Source: Deinococcus indicus (GTDB lineage Bacteria; Deinococcota; Deinococci; Deinococcales; Deinococcaceae). Taken from it: DNA of 64,000 nt. The stretch is taken from the NCBI RefSeq assembly GCF_002198095.1, contig NZ_NHMK01000011.1:248001-312000 (forward strand). Direction: 5' to 3'. The stretch's first letter is position 1. Every line of letters begins with the position of its first letter. This document shows positions 9,829 through 20,148 of the stretch, one piece after another. The notes under the pieces are model-generated. The model saw only the letters and a list, made by a program, of their open reading frames with translations, did not search any database and was not told where the DNA came from. The position numbers and the translations under genes are program-made.

Positions 9829-11277
9829 TCAGCCCTGCCGGTCGAGCCAACCGGCCAGCCACGGCAGTTTCGTCTGCACCTTGTCCCGCAGGCCGCTCCA
9901 GTAGCGGTGGGACCAGCCTTCGAGGTTGCGCTGCTTGCCGCGCGCGACGGCCAGGGCGCCCTCGGGCACGTCGTCGTGGACGGTGCTGCCGCCCGCGATG
10001 AAGGCGGCGTCCCCGATCACGCGGGGCGCGACGATGGTGGAGTTACTGCCGATGAACACGCCCGCGCCGATGCGGCTGGGGTGTTTGTTCACGCCGTCGA
10101 AGTTCGCGATGATGGTCCCGGCCCCCACGTTCGTCTCGTCGCCGATGCTCACGTCGCCCAGGTACGCGAGGTGCCCGGCCTTCACGCCCTGCGCCAGCTG
10201 GGCGTTCTTGGTCTCCACGAAGTTCCCGATGTGGACCGCCTCGCCCAGCACGGTGCCGGGGCGCAGGCGCGCGAACGGCCCCACGTCGCTGCGCGCGCCC
10301 ACCTGCGCGCCTTCCAGCACGCTGTGCGGCTTCACGACCACGCCCTCAGCCAGCACGCTGTCCGTGACGACCGAGTACGCGCCGATCTGGGCGCCGTCCG
10401 CCACGCGCGTGTCGCCGCGCAGGATCACGCCGGGTTCCAGCGTCACGTCGCGGCCCAGCACGACCGTGTCCTCGATGTACACCGTCTCCGGCATGTGGAT
10501 GGTCACCCCGGCCCGCATGTGCGCCTGCGTGATGCGCGCCCGGATGATGTTCTCCGCCTCGGCCAGCCCGGTGCGGTCGTTGGCGCCCATCACCTCGTCC
10601 GGGTCGTTCAGGCGGAAGGCGTGCGCCTCGGCCCCCTCGGCGCGGTACAGGCCCAGCAGGTCCGTCAGGTAGTACTCGCCGCTGGCGTTCTCGTTCGTGA
10701 TGCGGTGGGCCAGTTCGTTCGCGCGGGCGTCCATCAGGTATACGCCCGAGTTGAATTCACCCACGGCGCGTTCCTCGGGCGTGGCGTCCTTCTGCTCCAC
10801 GATGCGTTCCACGTTCCCCTGCGCGTCCCGGATGATCCGGCCGTACCCGGTGGCGTCCGGCAGCACGCCGGTCAGGACCGTGAACGCCCCGCTGCGCTCG
10901 CGGTGGTCGGCCAGCAGGTCGCGCAGCGTCTCGGTGCGCAGCAGCGGCGTGTCGCCGTACAGCACCAGCACGTCCGCCTCCCGGTGGTCGTCCAGGGCGT
11001 CCATGCCCGCCAGGAACGCGTGGCCGGTGCCCAGCTGCTGCTCCTGGCGTGCGAACACCACGCCGCTGCCGGCCAGGGCCGCCTCGACCGCCTCGGCCCC
11101 GTGTCCGGTCACGACGACCACGTTCCGCGCGCCCAGTTCCCGCGCGGCCTTCACGGCCCACGCGACCATCGGGCGGCCCGCGACCGGGTGCAGCACCTTC
11201 GGCAGCGAGGATTTCATGCGGGTGCCCTGGCCGGCGGCCAGGATCACCACGTCCAGCGGACGGTTCGTATCAGTCAT
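9829..11277 (-). CDS. glmU: Bifunctional N-acetylglucosamine-1-phosphate uridyltransferase/glucosamine-1-phosphate acetyltransferase
   Basis: A 482-residue GlmU that makes UDP-GlcNAc in two steps for peptidoglycan and other envelope sugars. The uridyltransferase domain has the signature [20 protein letters not shown] near residues 10-29, and QLGTGHAFL and GDTPLL further on. The second half is a left-handed beta helix of hexapeptide repeats, with the acetyltransferase loop [10 protein letters not shown] and [15 protein letters not shown]. The frame continues upstream, but the ATG at 11277 fits the domain start; a TACACT box lies 10 nt before it. The gene ends near the hairpin at 9785. Confidence 0.96.
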   Translation of the reverse strand: MTDTNRPLDVVILAAGQGTRMKSSLPKVLHPVAGRPMVAWAVKAARELGARNVVVVTGHGAEAVEAALAGSGVVFARQEQQLGTGHAFLAGMDALDDHREADVLVLYGDTPLLRTETLRDLLADHRERSGAFTVLTGVLPDATGYGRIIRDAQGNVERIVEQKDATPEERAVGEFNSGVYLMDARANELAHRITNENASGEYYLTDLLGLYRAEGAEAHAFRLNDPDEVMGANDRTGLAEAENIIRARITQAHMRAGVTIHMPETVYIEDTVVLGRDVTLEPGVILRGDTRVADGAQIGAYSVVTDSVLAEGVVVKPHSVLEGAQVGARSDVGPFARLRPGTVLGEAVHIGNFVETKNAQLAQGVKAGHLAYLGDVSIGDETNVGAGTIIANFDGVNKHPSRIGAGVFIGSNSTIVAPRVIGDAAFIAGGSTVHDDVPEGALAVARGKQRNLEGWSHRYWSGLRDKVQTKLPWLAGWLDRQG

Positions 11278-11356
11278 ACCGCCCAGCAGTGTACCAGCGC
11301 ACCCGAAATCCGCCGCACGAATCCGTGCCGCCCACCCCGCGCCGCCCGTGACAGCG

Positions 11357-11392
11357 GCAGGGGCCGCCACGTTCCTGCGTGACGGCCCCTGC
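11357..11392 (-). terminator. Hairpin downstream of lgt
   Basis: A 10-bp stem (GCAGGGGCCG at 11357-11366, CGGCCCCTGC at 11383-11392) lies 11 nt beyond the lgt stop and before the glmU start. It separates the two transcription units; no T-tract. Confidence 0.5.
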
Positions 11393-11403
11393 GTGCGTAC
11401 GGA

Positions 11404-12330
11404 TCAGGAAGGCTTGAGGGTCGTGTCGGCCGGCGCAGCGGCGGGCGCGCCCCGGCGGCGCAGGCGCACCAGCATCCAGATGCTGACCAGGATCAGCGGA
11501 ATGCTGATCACGTGCGTGTCCGTGAACAGGCCGATGCCGGGGGCGTCCAGACCCTGGTTCAGGTACGCCCTGGGCGACAGGGGGTTCAGGCGGAAGGTTT
11601 CCTCCCAGCCGGCGCGCAGCACCGAGTACCACAGCCAGAACTGCCAGAACGCCCAGCCGGGAATGCGGCTGCGCAGCCAGAAGTAGGCCGCGACCGACAG
11701 GATCACGCCGATGATCACGCCGTACAGCTGCGCGAAGTGGACGGGCGCGGTCATGACCATCTGCCCGCCGATCTGCTGGCAGTACTGCGACAGGTCCAGG
11801 TCCGGGTTGGGGTTGCGCACGCACATGCCGTCATGGAAGGCGCGGGCGCTGTCGGGCCAGCGGTAGCCGACCGGCCAGCCGGTCACGCGGCCCACGGTGT
11901 CCGTGCCGTTCATGATGTTCCCGATGCGCCCGCCGATGATCCCGAACGCCACGCCAGGCACGCACAGGTCCGCGTAGCGGTAGAAGTCCATGCCCTTGCG
12001 CCGCGCGTAGTACAGCATGACCAGAATCCCGCCGATCAGGCCGCCGTGAATGCTGATGCCGCCCTGCCGGAGGTTCACGATGTCCAGCAGCACGCGCGGG
12101 AACGGCGTGTTCTCGAACTGGTTCCAGGAGGTCGCCACGAACACGATCCGCGCGCCCACCAGTCCCCAGATGATCATCCAGAGAATCATGTCGTTGAAGA
12201 GGTCCACGTCCAGGCCGCGTTCGCGCGCCATTTTCGTGCCGACCCACACGCCTGCCACGATGCCGAGCGTGATGAGCACGCCATACCAGGCAATCGTGAA
12301 ACTGCCTATCTGAAGAAATACAGGATCCAT
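11404..12330 (-). CDS. lgt: Prolipoprotein diacylglyceryl transferase
   Basis: A 308-residue integral membrane enzyme that transfers a diacylglyceryl group from phosphatidylglycerol to the lipobox Cys of prolipoproteins. About seven membrane helices are visible. The Lgt signature is GGRIGNIMNGTDTVGRVTGW near residues 130-150 (usual form G-R-x-G-N-F-x-N-x-E); here the acidic residue is Asp after Thr. The HGGLIGGI motif with its catalytic-region His is near residue 95. The C-terminus is a short RRRGAPAAAPAD tail. A TAGACT box lies 11 nt upstream of the ATG. Confidence 0.95.
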   Translation of the reverse strand: MDPVFLQIGSFTIAWYGVLITLGIVAGVWVGTKMARERGLDVDLFNDMILWMIIWGLVGARIVFVATSWNQFENTPFPRVLLDIVNLRQGGISIHGGLIGGILVMLYYARRKGMDFYRYADLCVPGVAFGIIGGRIGNIMNGTDTVGRVTGWPVGYRWPDSARAFHDGMCVRNPNPDLDLSQYCQQIGGQMVMTAPVHFAQLYGVIIGVILSVAAYFWLRSRIPGWAFWQFWLWYSVLRAGWEETFRLNPLSPRAYLNQGLDAPGIGLFTDTHVISIPLILVSIWMLVRLRRRGAPAAAPADTTLKPS

Positions 12331-12469
12331 ACGTGCCTCGCAGTCTAGGGCTTTCTGCCCGCCGGGGTCCGGGCCGACGCGGCCGGCCGCATTCCGGCAG
12401 AAAGGAGGCGCGTCCGGCTGCTGCGAGCCTGAACGCGCCAGGGAAAGGTGGAAGGGGAGCGGTGGGGGG

Positions 12470-13258
12470 TTACAGGCCCAGGGCGGGCGTCTCGTCGGCG
12501 CTGTCCTCGATGGGCGGCAGGCGGAACGCGCGCGACAGGATCACGCCCAGTTCGTACAGCACGTACAGCGGCACGGCGACCATCAGCATGCTGGTGGGGT
12601 CCGGGGTGGGCGTGATGACAGCCGCGAAGATCATGATCACGATCAGCGCGACGCGCCAGCCCTTGCGCAGCATGGTGTGGTTCACAATCCCGATGCGGGT
12701 CAGGATCACCGACAGGATCGGCAGTTCGAACGACAGCCCGAACGCGATCAGGAACGTCGTGACCGTCCCGATGTAGTCGCGCAGGTTCAGCAGCGGCGTG
12801 ACCGACCCGGCCAGGAAGTCCAGCAGGAACCCCACCATGGTCGGCAGGACCAGGTAGTACCCGAACACCGCGCCGCCCATGAACGAGAACCCCGCCCCGA
12901 TGATGAACGGAAGCGCCCAGCGCCGCTCGTGGTCGTACAGGCCCGGCGCGATGAATGCCCACACCTGCGACAGGATGAACGGCAACGCCAGCGCGAACCC
13001 CGCCCAGAACGAGATGTTCAGCGACAGTACGAACTGATCGGTCAGGCCCTGCGTGACCACCGCCACATCCCCGGCACGGTACTGCTCGCTGGCGTTCAGC
13101 GGCACCTTGGTCAGGTCAATCAGCTGCACGCGGTACTGGAAGGCCACGACCAGTCCCACCGCCAGGAAGATCACGCTGATCACGATGCGTTTACGCAGTT
13201 CGTCCAGGTGGTCGAACAGCGGCGCGCTTTTCAGGTTGGCGTTCGGATCGGCGGTCAT
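12470..13258 (-). CDS. tatC: Sec-independent protein translocase TatC
   Basis: A 262-residue, six-helix core subunit of the twin-arginine translocase, which binds the RR signal of folded substrates. Visible family features are the N-terminal FDHLDELRKRIVISVIFLA (conserved H-L-x-E-L-R-x-R), FWAGFALALPFILSQVWAFI, and the GFSFMGGAVFGYYLVLP and FGLSFELPILSVIL stretches that hold conserved Phe and Glu residues. It follows tatA by 10 nt in the same operon. A Tat-type signal peptide occurs in the TRAP binding protein at 34323 in this window. Confidence 0.96.
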   Translation of the reverse strand: MTADPNANLKSAPLFDHLDELRKRIVISVIFLAVGLVVAFQYRVQLIDLTKVPLNASEQYRAGDVAVVTQGLTDQFVLSLNISFWAGFALALPFILSQVWAFIAPGLYDHERRWALPFIIGAGFSFMGGAVFGYYLVLPTMVGFLLDFLAGSVTPLLNLRDYIGTVTTFLIAFGLSFELPILSVILTRIGIVNHTMLRKGWRVALIVIMIFAAVITPTPDPTSMLMVAVPLYVLYELGVILSRAFRLPPIEDSADETPALGL

Positions 13259-13268
13259 GGCCCGGTCC

Positions 13269-13499
13269 TCAGTTGCGCCGTTCGGTGACGGGCGCGGCCT
13301 TCTCAGTGACGATCGGGGTGCCGGTCACGGGGTCCAGTTGACGCGAGGCGACGTCCGTGACGGGCGCGACCGGCTCCTGCGTCTCCTTCTTGAATTCCTT
13401 GATGCCCTGCCCCAGGCCCTTGCCGAGCTCCGGGAGTTTGCGGGCGCCGAAGATCAGGGCGATGACGACAACGATCAGGATGATTTCGAGGGGTCCCAT
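13269..13499 (-). CDS. tatA: Sec-independent protein translocase TatA
   Basis: A 76-residue TatA/E-type pore subunit. One N-terminal transmembrane helix (LEIILIVVVIALIFG) is followed by the FGARKLPELGKGLGQGIKEF hinge and amphipathic helix, which is the family hallmark, and then a polar tail. The ATG at 13499 has a good Shine-Dalgarno AAGGAG on the minus strand about 10 nt upstream, so longer starts in this frame are not needed. It precedes tatC; tatB is not seen, as is usual outside proteobacteria. Confidence 0.95.
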   Translation of the reverse strand: MGPLEIILIVVVIALIFGARKLPELGKGLGQGIKEFKKETQEPVAPVTDVASRQLDPVTGTPIVTEKAAPVTERRN

Positions 13500-13718
13500 G
13501 ATGTGGCTCCTTGCGGGCCGGGCTGCTGCGCGGCCACGGGGTGAATGAGGTCGGGGGGCGGGAGGGAGGTCCGGGTTCCAGTCGGGCGGGAACGCTTCTG
13601 ACATGAAGGTATGCGATGGCGCCGGAATCGGATCAGACGCAGCTCACCTATCAAACCTTAATGGGGGCCGGTCAGCGGAGCGTGAAAGGCACGCCGGGCG
13701 GCGCCTGGACGGCTGCCG

Positions 13719-14447
13719 TCAGATGCTCCAGCCGCCGTCCACGAGCAGTTCCTGTCCCGTTATATACGCGGCTTCCCTGGAGGCCAGGAACGCCACGGCC
13801 GCCGCGACCTCGTTCGGCTCGCCGAAGCGCCGGGCCGGGATGCGCGCCGCGAGCTTCTGCGCGTCCTGCGGGTCGGCGTGCAGCTGCCGCAGGCGCTCGG
13901 TGGCGGTGTAGCCGGGCGCGACCGTGTTGCAGGTCACGCCGTCGGCCGCGACCTCCAGCGCCAGCGTCCGCAGGTAGTTCGTCACGCCGGCCCGCAGCGC
14001 GTTGCTGACTGGCAGGGTGGGGGAGGGCCGGCCCACCGTCAGGCTCGTGACGGCGATCACCCGCCCCCAGCCGCGCGCGCGCATGCCGGGCACGGTCGCG
14101 TTCGCCAGCCGCACGGTGCTCATGAATGTCGTCTGGAAGCCCTGCGCCCAGGCGTCCTCGCTGACGCCGCTGGGCAGTCCGGCCGCCGGGCCGCCCGCGT
14201 TGCTGACCAGGATGTCCACGTCACCGGCCGCCGCCACGGCCGCCTGCACGCCCTCCGGGGTGCTGACATCCGCCACCACCCAGCGCGCCCCGATGGCGTC
14301 GGCGGCGCGTTTCAGGGCGTCCTCGCCGCGCGCCGCGACCGTCACGTGCGCCCCCATGCGGATCAGGTCGTGCGCCGCCGCCAGCCCGATGCCCTTACTG
14401 CCACCCGTCACCAGCGCGCGCCTGCCGTCCAGTCGAAACAGCGTCAT
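13719..14447 (-). CDS. SDR family protein with altered catalytic motif
   Basis: A 242-residue short-chain dehydrogenase/reductase-like protein of the FabG (3-oxoacyl-ACP reductase) type. The dinucleotide-binding motif TGGSKGIGLAAAH is near residue 12, NAGGPAAGLP near 80, and the C-terminal TGQELLVDGG is conserved. At the usual Y-x-x-x-K catalytic site the sequence reads LPVSNALRAGVTNYL, so Tyr is replaced by Ser and Lys by Arg by my alignment. Such variants form a known subgroup of FabG-like SDRs with uncertain activity. The ATG at 14447 is backed by a TACCCT -10 box 7 nt upstream. Confidence 0.85.
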   Translation of the reverse strand: MTLFRLDGRRALVTGGSKGIGLAAAHDLIRMGAHVTVAARGEDALKRAADAIGARWVVADVSTPEGVQAAVAAAGDVDILVSNAGGPAAGLPSGVSEDAWAQGFQTTFMSTVRLANATVPGMRARGWGRVIAVTSLTVGRPSPTLPVSNALRAGVTNYLRTLALEVAADGVTCNTVAPGYTATERLRQLHADPQDAQKLAARIPARRFGEPNEVAAAVAFLASREAAYITGQELLVDGGWSI

Positions 14448-14454
14448 GCCCACC

Positions 14455-14499
14455 AGGGTACACCCGCCCCCCACGCGCCCGCCGGGCAGACGTTACCCT
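14455..14499. promoter_or_regulatory. Divergent leaderless promoters of SDR gene and mqnB
   Basis: TACCCT on the minus strand (14455-14460) is 7 nt from the ATG at 14447. TACCCT on the plus strand (14494-14499) is 7 nt from the ATG at 14507. Confidence 0.55.
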
Positions 14500-14506
14500 G
14501 CCCGCC

Positions 14507-15256
14507 ATGACCCACCCCGACCCTGCCCACCCTGACCGTGCCCATCCTGACCCGGCCCGGCTGGCCGTCCTGATCGTGGTCGCCACGCCCGGCGAGGCCG
14601 CGCACCTGAGCGCCCTGCCCGGCGAGTTCCGGGAGCGGCTGCGCGTGCAGGTCACGGTCAGCGGCGTGGGGCCGGTCGCGGCGGCCCTCGCCACTCAGCG
14701 TGCCCTGCTGGCCGCCCCGTACGCCCTGGCGATCAGCGCCGGGATCGGCGGCGCTTACCCCGCCTCGGGCCTGCAACCGGGCGAACTGGCGGTGTCCAGC
14801 CGCATCGTCCAGGCGGACCTGGGCGCCTGGGACGACGGGCAGTTCCTGAACTTCACGGCGCTGGGCCTGTCCGTCCTGCCCCCCGCACCCGAGGGAGCCG
14901 TGCCGCCCGCAGACCCGGCCGTGACCGCCGGGGACTTTCCCGCCTGGGACCGGGCCGCGCAGGTCGCGGCGCGCGCCGGGGCGCGGCTGGGGCCGCTGCT
15001 GACGCTGGGCAGCGTCACGGGCGACCACGCGGCGGCGCGGCACCTTCAGGCCCGGCACCCCGGCGCCCTCACCGAGGGCATGGAGGGGGCCGGGGTGGCG
15101 CACGCCGCGCTGCTGGCAGGTGTGCCCAGCCTGGAGGTGCGTGGCGTGAGCAACCCCGTCGGCCCCCGCGACCGCGCCGCGTGGCGCATCCCGCAGGCGC
15201 TCGCCGCGACCCGCCGGGGCGTGGAGGCCGCGCTGCTGACCCTGCTGGACGACTGA
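14507..15256 (+). CDS. mqnB: Futalosine hydrolase
   Basis: A 249-residue nucleoside hydrolase/phosphorylase-fold protein. The motifs VSGVGPVAAALAT near residue 47, SAGIGGAYP near 80, EGMEGAGVAHAAL near 185 and the late EVRGVSNPVGPRDR near 208 are diagnostic for MqnB, which cleaves (aminodeoxy)futalosine in the alternative menaquinone pathway. This suits an organism that uses menaquinone. The first 18 residues contain a near-repeat PDPAHPDRAHPDPA that is absent from the fold and probably disordered. The start is supported by a -10 box 7 nt upstream. Confidence 0.9.
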   Translation: MTHPDPAHPDRAHPDPARLAVLIVVATPGEAAHLSALPGEFRERLRVQVTVSGVGPVAAALATQRALLAAPYALAISAGIGGAYPASGLQPGELAVSSRIVQADLGAWDDGQFLNFTALGLSVLPPAPEGAVPPADPAVTAGDFPAWDRAAQVAARAGARLGPLLTLGSVTGDHAAARHLQARHPGALTEGMEGAGVAHAALLAGVPSLEVRGVSNPVGPRDRAAWRIPQALAATRRGVEAALLTLLDD

Positions 15257-15266
15257 ACGCACTACA

Positions 15267-15300
15267 AGCGCGCCGCCCCGCATGAAGGGGACGGCGCGCT
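15267..15300. terminator. Bidirectional hairpin after mqnB
   Basis: The arm at 15267-15279 (AGCGCGCCGCCCC) pairs with 15287-15300 with one bulged base and a 7-nt loop. It lies between the convergent stops at 15256 and 15314. Confidence 0.6.
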
Positions 15301-15313
15301 GCGGCGGGTCAGG

Positions 15314-15739
15314 TTAGTTGGGGTTCAGGAGCGACTGCACCGGCGTCACCTGCGCCGGGAAGGTGACGGTCACGTTCACGGTCGTCCCGGCGGGCGTGGC
15401 GGGGTCCACGTTGATCCAGTGGCTCGCCAGGACCGGCGGGTTCGGCTGCGGGTCGATGGCGCGCACCAGCACCCGCCCCTGCGCCGGCACGAACGCACAC
15501 CAGCTTTCCGGCGCGGCCGTGAAGGCCCGGACCGGCAGGACGCTCTGGAGCGTCAGGTCGTCCGGCGTCGCCCAGTACTCGATCAGCAGGCTCGCCTGCA
15601 CGCGGTTCAGGTCGGCGCTGGCCACGTCCAGCTGAATCTCGACGGCGTCCGCACGGTTCGGCACGAGGTTCATCCAGCCGGGAACCACCAGGCGGCCACT
15701 CTGGGCACTCTTGAACTGCTGCGGAGCGGGATCAGTCAT
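15314..15739 (-). CDS. Hypothetical protein, beta-rich
   Basis: A 141-residue protein I do not recognise. It lacks a signal peptide and membrane helix, is rich in Val, Pro and Ala, and alternates short strands (GRLVVPGWMNLV, AVEIQLDVASADL, GRVLVRAIDPQ, GTTVNVTVTFPAQ) in an immunoglobulin-like or beta-sandwich pattern. The start is well supported: a -10 box TACTCT at 15747-15752 lies 7 nt from the ATG at 15739. The stop is 13 nt from a hairpin. It is probably a single-gene unit. Confidence 0.7.
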   Translation of the reverse strand: MTDPAPQQFKSAQSGRLVVPGWMNLVPNRADAVEIQLDVASADLNRVQASLLIEYWATPDDLTLQSVLPVRAFTAAPESWCAFVPAQGRVLVRAIDPQPNPPVLASHWINVDPATPAGTTVNVTVTFPAQVTPVQSLLNPN

Positions 15740-15746
15740 GCCTGAC

Positions 15747-15752
15747 AGAGTA
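15747..15752 (-). promoter_or_regulatory. -10 box, leaderless type
   Basis: TACTCT on the minus strand, 7 nt from the ATG at 15739, supporting the start of the hypothetical gene. Confidence 0.55.
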
Positions 15753-15803
15753 GCGCGCGGCTCCCGTTCCTGCCGCCCACCCGACGGGCGGCGTGCCGGA
15801 CCC

Positions 15804-15941
15804 TCAGCCGCGCTGCGCCGTGCGGATCACGGCCCGCACCGCCAGGAACCCCACCACGAAGAACAGCAGCGGAGTGAGGTTCACGCTGATCTCGGCATCT
15901 TTCTCGGGCTCCAGCGGGTTCTGACGACGGTACTTGATCAT
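15804..15941 (-). CDS. 45-residue single-pass membrane protein
   Basis: A very short frame, MIKYRRQNPLEPEKDAEIS at the N-terminus, followed by one membrane helix (LTPLLFFVVGFLAVRAVI) and the basic end RTAQRG. A charged head, one helix and a basic tail look like a real small membrane protein. The gene has its own -10 box, TAGGCT at 15948-15953, 6 nt before the ATG, the same arrangement as in confirmed genes around it. It lies between two other genes without overlap. The function is unknown. Confidence 0.65.
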   Translation of the reverse strand: MIKYRRQNPLEPEKDAEISVNLTPLLFFVVGFLAVRAVIRTAQRG

Positions 15942-15947
15942 GCCCCC

Positions 15948-15953
15948 AGCCTA
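15948..15953 (-). promoter_or_regulatory. -10 box of the 45-residue membrane protein
   Basis: TAGGCT on the minus strand, 6 nt before the ATG at 15941; it is the main support that this short frame is expressed. Confidence 0.5.
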
Positions 15954-16084
15954 CGGCACCCCGCCGGGCCGGGCCTTAAGTCACACTTGCGACTCCCGCA
16001 CCCCGCCCGGCTGTCCGGCCCAGGCGACCCCCCTGTGAGCCTGCCCGTTGCGCCCGCCCCGCGCCGGGGGGTAGAACTGCGCCC

Positions 16085-17140
<1,056 letters not shown>

Positions 17141-17164
17141 CGGGCGCGGGAGGCGGGGCGCGGT

Positions 17165-17503
17165 TCAGGCGCCCCCCATCAATTCGGCTGGAAAGGGCGG
17201 CACGCACCAGCGTCCGCTGACGCCGGGTGGCACCTGAAGCAACCTCAACCACACGGCCTCCCCGGCAGCCAGCGGTCCGATCAGGAACGCCTCGGCATCG
17301 ATGCCGACCTCGCCGTCATCATTCACCTGTGGATCGAACCCGATCTCGAATTCGGGTCCGGTCGGGTCGGACCAGAACAGCCGCGCCGATTCCATGACCG
17401 GTTCCAGGGTGAGCCGCAGTCCACGCAGCCGCAGGACGACCCCGTGAGCGAGGTCGCAGTGCCAGATGTCCTGATCTTGCCTCCAGGCGGGAGTCGTGGT
17501 CAT
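17165..17503 (-). CDS. Hypothetical protein
   Basis: A 112-residue protein without recognised domain. It starts MTTTPAWRQDQDIWHCDLAH and continues in alternating strands (VVLRLRGLRLTLEPV, GPEFEIGFDPQVN, EAVWLRLLQVPPG). It has no signal peptide or membrane helix and looks like a small soluble beta-rich protein. The frame is open upstream, but a -10 box TACACT at 17511-17516, 7 nt from the ATG at 17503, fixes the start. It converges on tdh with 24 bp between stops. Confidence 0.65.
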   Translation of the reverse strand: MTTTPAWRQDQDIWHCDLAHGVVLRLRGLRLTLEPVMESARLFWSDPTGPEFEIGFDPQVNDDGEVGIDAEAFLIGPLAAGEAVWLRLLQVPPGVSGRWCVPPFPAELMGGA

Positions 17504-17576
17504 TGTACCCAGTGTAGGAGCCGCGCGCCGTTTCCCCCTCGCCATCTGGCGGATGCCCCGCCGCGCTTCCCTGCGG

Positions 17577-17582
17577 CATGCT
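17577..17582 (+). promoter_or_regulatory. Possible -10 box for the trpS leader transcript
   Basis: CATGCT lies 7 nt before the leader ATG at 17590, the spacing used by leaderless promoters nearby. It differs from TANNNT at the first base, so it is a weak candidate. Confidence 0.3.
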
Positions 17583-17589
17583 GCGTCGC

Positions 17590-18785
<1,196 letters not shown>

Positions 18786-18958
18786 CAAGGGGGGAGTGGG
18801 TGGGGGCCACTCCCCACCGCGCCCGCAACCCACAGCCCCTCTGCCCACTTTTCCTGAGTGTGGTCGTGTTAACCTGCTTGCTGGAGGCCCGGCACCCGGT
18901 CCTGGCGGCGTGACGGCCGCCGTGGGAGTCTGGTGGGTGCCGAGGCGATAAACGACTC

Positions 18959-20083
18959 ATGGACTACTACGAACTGCTGGGCGTGGCCCGTACGGCGAGT
19001 GCCGATGAAATCAAATCCGCTTACCGCAAACTGGCGTTGAAGTACCACCCGGACCGCAACAAGGAAGAGGGCGCGGCCGAGAAGTTCACGCAGATCAACG
19101 AGGCCTACGCGGTCCTCAGTGACGCCGAGAAACGCGCGCACTTCGACCGGTACGGCAGCGCGCCGGGCGCCGGGATGCCGGGCGGCGACCCGTTCGGCGG
19201 GATGGGCGGCGCGGGCTTCGACCCGATGGACATCTTCGAGCAGCTGTTCGGCGGCGCGGTGGGCGGCCGGGGTGGCCGCCGGGGTCCGGCGCGCGGCGAC
19301 GACCTGGAAACCGAGGCGCACGTCACGCTGGCGCAGGCCCGCGCGGGCGAGGAGATTCAGGTCAGCGTGGACCGCCTGACCGCCTGCGATCACTGCCACG
19401 GCACGAAAACCGAGCCGGGCGGGAAACCCCCGAAAACCTGCCCCACCTGCGGCGGCGCGGGCGCGGTGCGGGCGCAGGCGCGCACGATCTTCGGCGTGGT
19501 CGAGACGCAGCAGGCCTGCCCCACCTGCCGGGGCGAGGGTCAGACCGTTCAGGACCCCTGCACGGTCTGTAAGGGCCGGGGCCGCACTCTGAAGACCGAG
19601 CAGGTCAGCGTGAAACTCCCCAGAGGGATCGACGAGGGTTACCGCATCCGCGTGAGCGGCATGGGCAACGAGGGTCCGGGCGGGAACGGCGACCTGTACG
19701 TGCACATCGAGATGGAGAAACACCCGGAGTTGCGCCGCGAGCAGGAGCACCTGATCCACACGGCGAAGATCGGCTTCGCGAAGGCCGCGCTGGGCGGGCA
19801 GGTCACGGTCCCCACCCTGGACGGCCCGCAGGTGGTCGAGGTGAAGGCCGGCACGCAGCACGGCGAACTGCACCGCCTGCGCGGCCAGGGCATGCCGCGC
19901 CTCCAGGGGTCCGGCACGGGCGACCTGATCGTCGAGTACGACGTCATCGTGCCCAAACCCGGCCAGCTGACCCCCGAGGCGCGCGAGGCCCTGCACGCCT
20001 ACGCCCGCGCCGTCGGCGACGAGGTGAACGAGAAGCACGAGAGCCTGCTCGGCAAGGTCGGGAAGATCTTCCGGGGCGAGTAA
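18959..20083 (+). CDS. dnaJ: Chaperone DnaJ
   Basis: A 374-residue type I Hsp40 co-chaperone that stimulates DnaK ATPase. The J domain (residues 1-65) has [20 protein letters not shown] and the HPD motif in [12 protein letters not shown] short Gly/Phe linker ([19 protein letters not shown]) precedes the zinc domain with four CxxCxGxG motifs: [24 protein letters not shown] and CTVCKGRG. The C-terminal peptide-binding domains follow. dnaK and grpE are not adjacent. The ATG at 18959 is the only reasonable start. The gene ends 10 nt before a 23-bp palindrome. Confidence 0.96.
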   Translation: MDYYELLGVARTASADEIKSAYRKLALKYHPDRNKEEGAAEKFTQINEAYAVLSDAEKRAHFDRYGSAPGAGMPGGDPFGGMGGAGFDPMDIFEQLFGGAVGGRGGRRGPARGDDLETEAHVTLAQARAGEEIQVSVDRLTACDHCHGTKTEPGGKPPKTCPTCGGAGAVRAQARTIFGVVETQQACPTCRGEGQTVQDPCTVCKGRGRTLKTEQVSVKLPRGIDEGYRIRVSGMGNEGPGGNGDLYVHIEMEKHPELRREQEHLIHTAKIGFAKAALGGQVTVPTLDGPQVVEVKAGTQHGELHRLRGQGMPRLQGSGTGDLIVEYDVIVPKPGQLTPEAREALHAYARAVGDEVNEKHESLLGKVGKIFRGE

Positions 20084-20093
20084 GGGAGTAGAT

Positions 20094-20148
20094 GGTTGAA
20101 AGTTGATGGTTGATGGAGTCAGACCCCATCAACCATCAACTTTCAACC
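20094..20148. repeat. Perfect 23-bp inverted repeat at two convergent gene ends
   Basis: The arms 20094-20116 and 20126-20148 are perfect reverse complements with a 9-nt loop; the core motif is TTGATGGTTGATGG. It follows the dnaJ stop by 10 nt, and its right arm contains the TGA stop (20136-20138) of the convergent oxidoreductase, whose last residues (LQVES) are encoded by the arm. A related palindrome lies at 59588-59639. It may act as a bidirectional terminator. Confidence 0.85.

Noticed and set aside
12331..12469. Possible hairpin between tatC and lgt
   Set aside because: GGCGCGT and ACGCGCC can pair over a 17-nt loop, but the stem is short for this GC content and no T-run follows, so I do not call a terminator.
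18786..18958. Heat-shock promoter before dnaJ
   Set aside because: The gap has a few promoter-like words (GTTAACC), but no -35/-10 pair with good spacing and no inverted CIRCE-type repeat.
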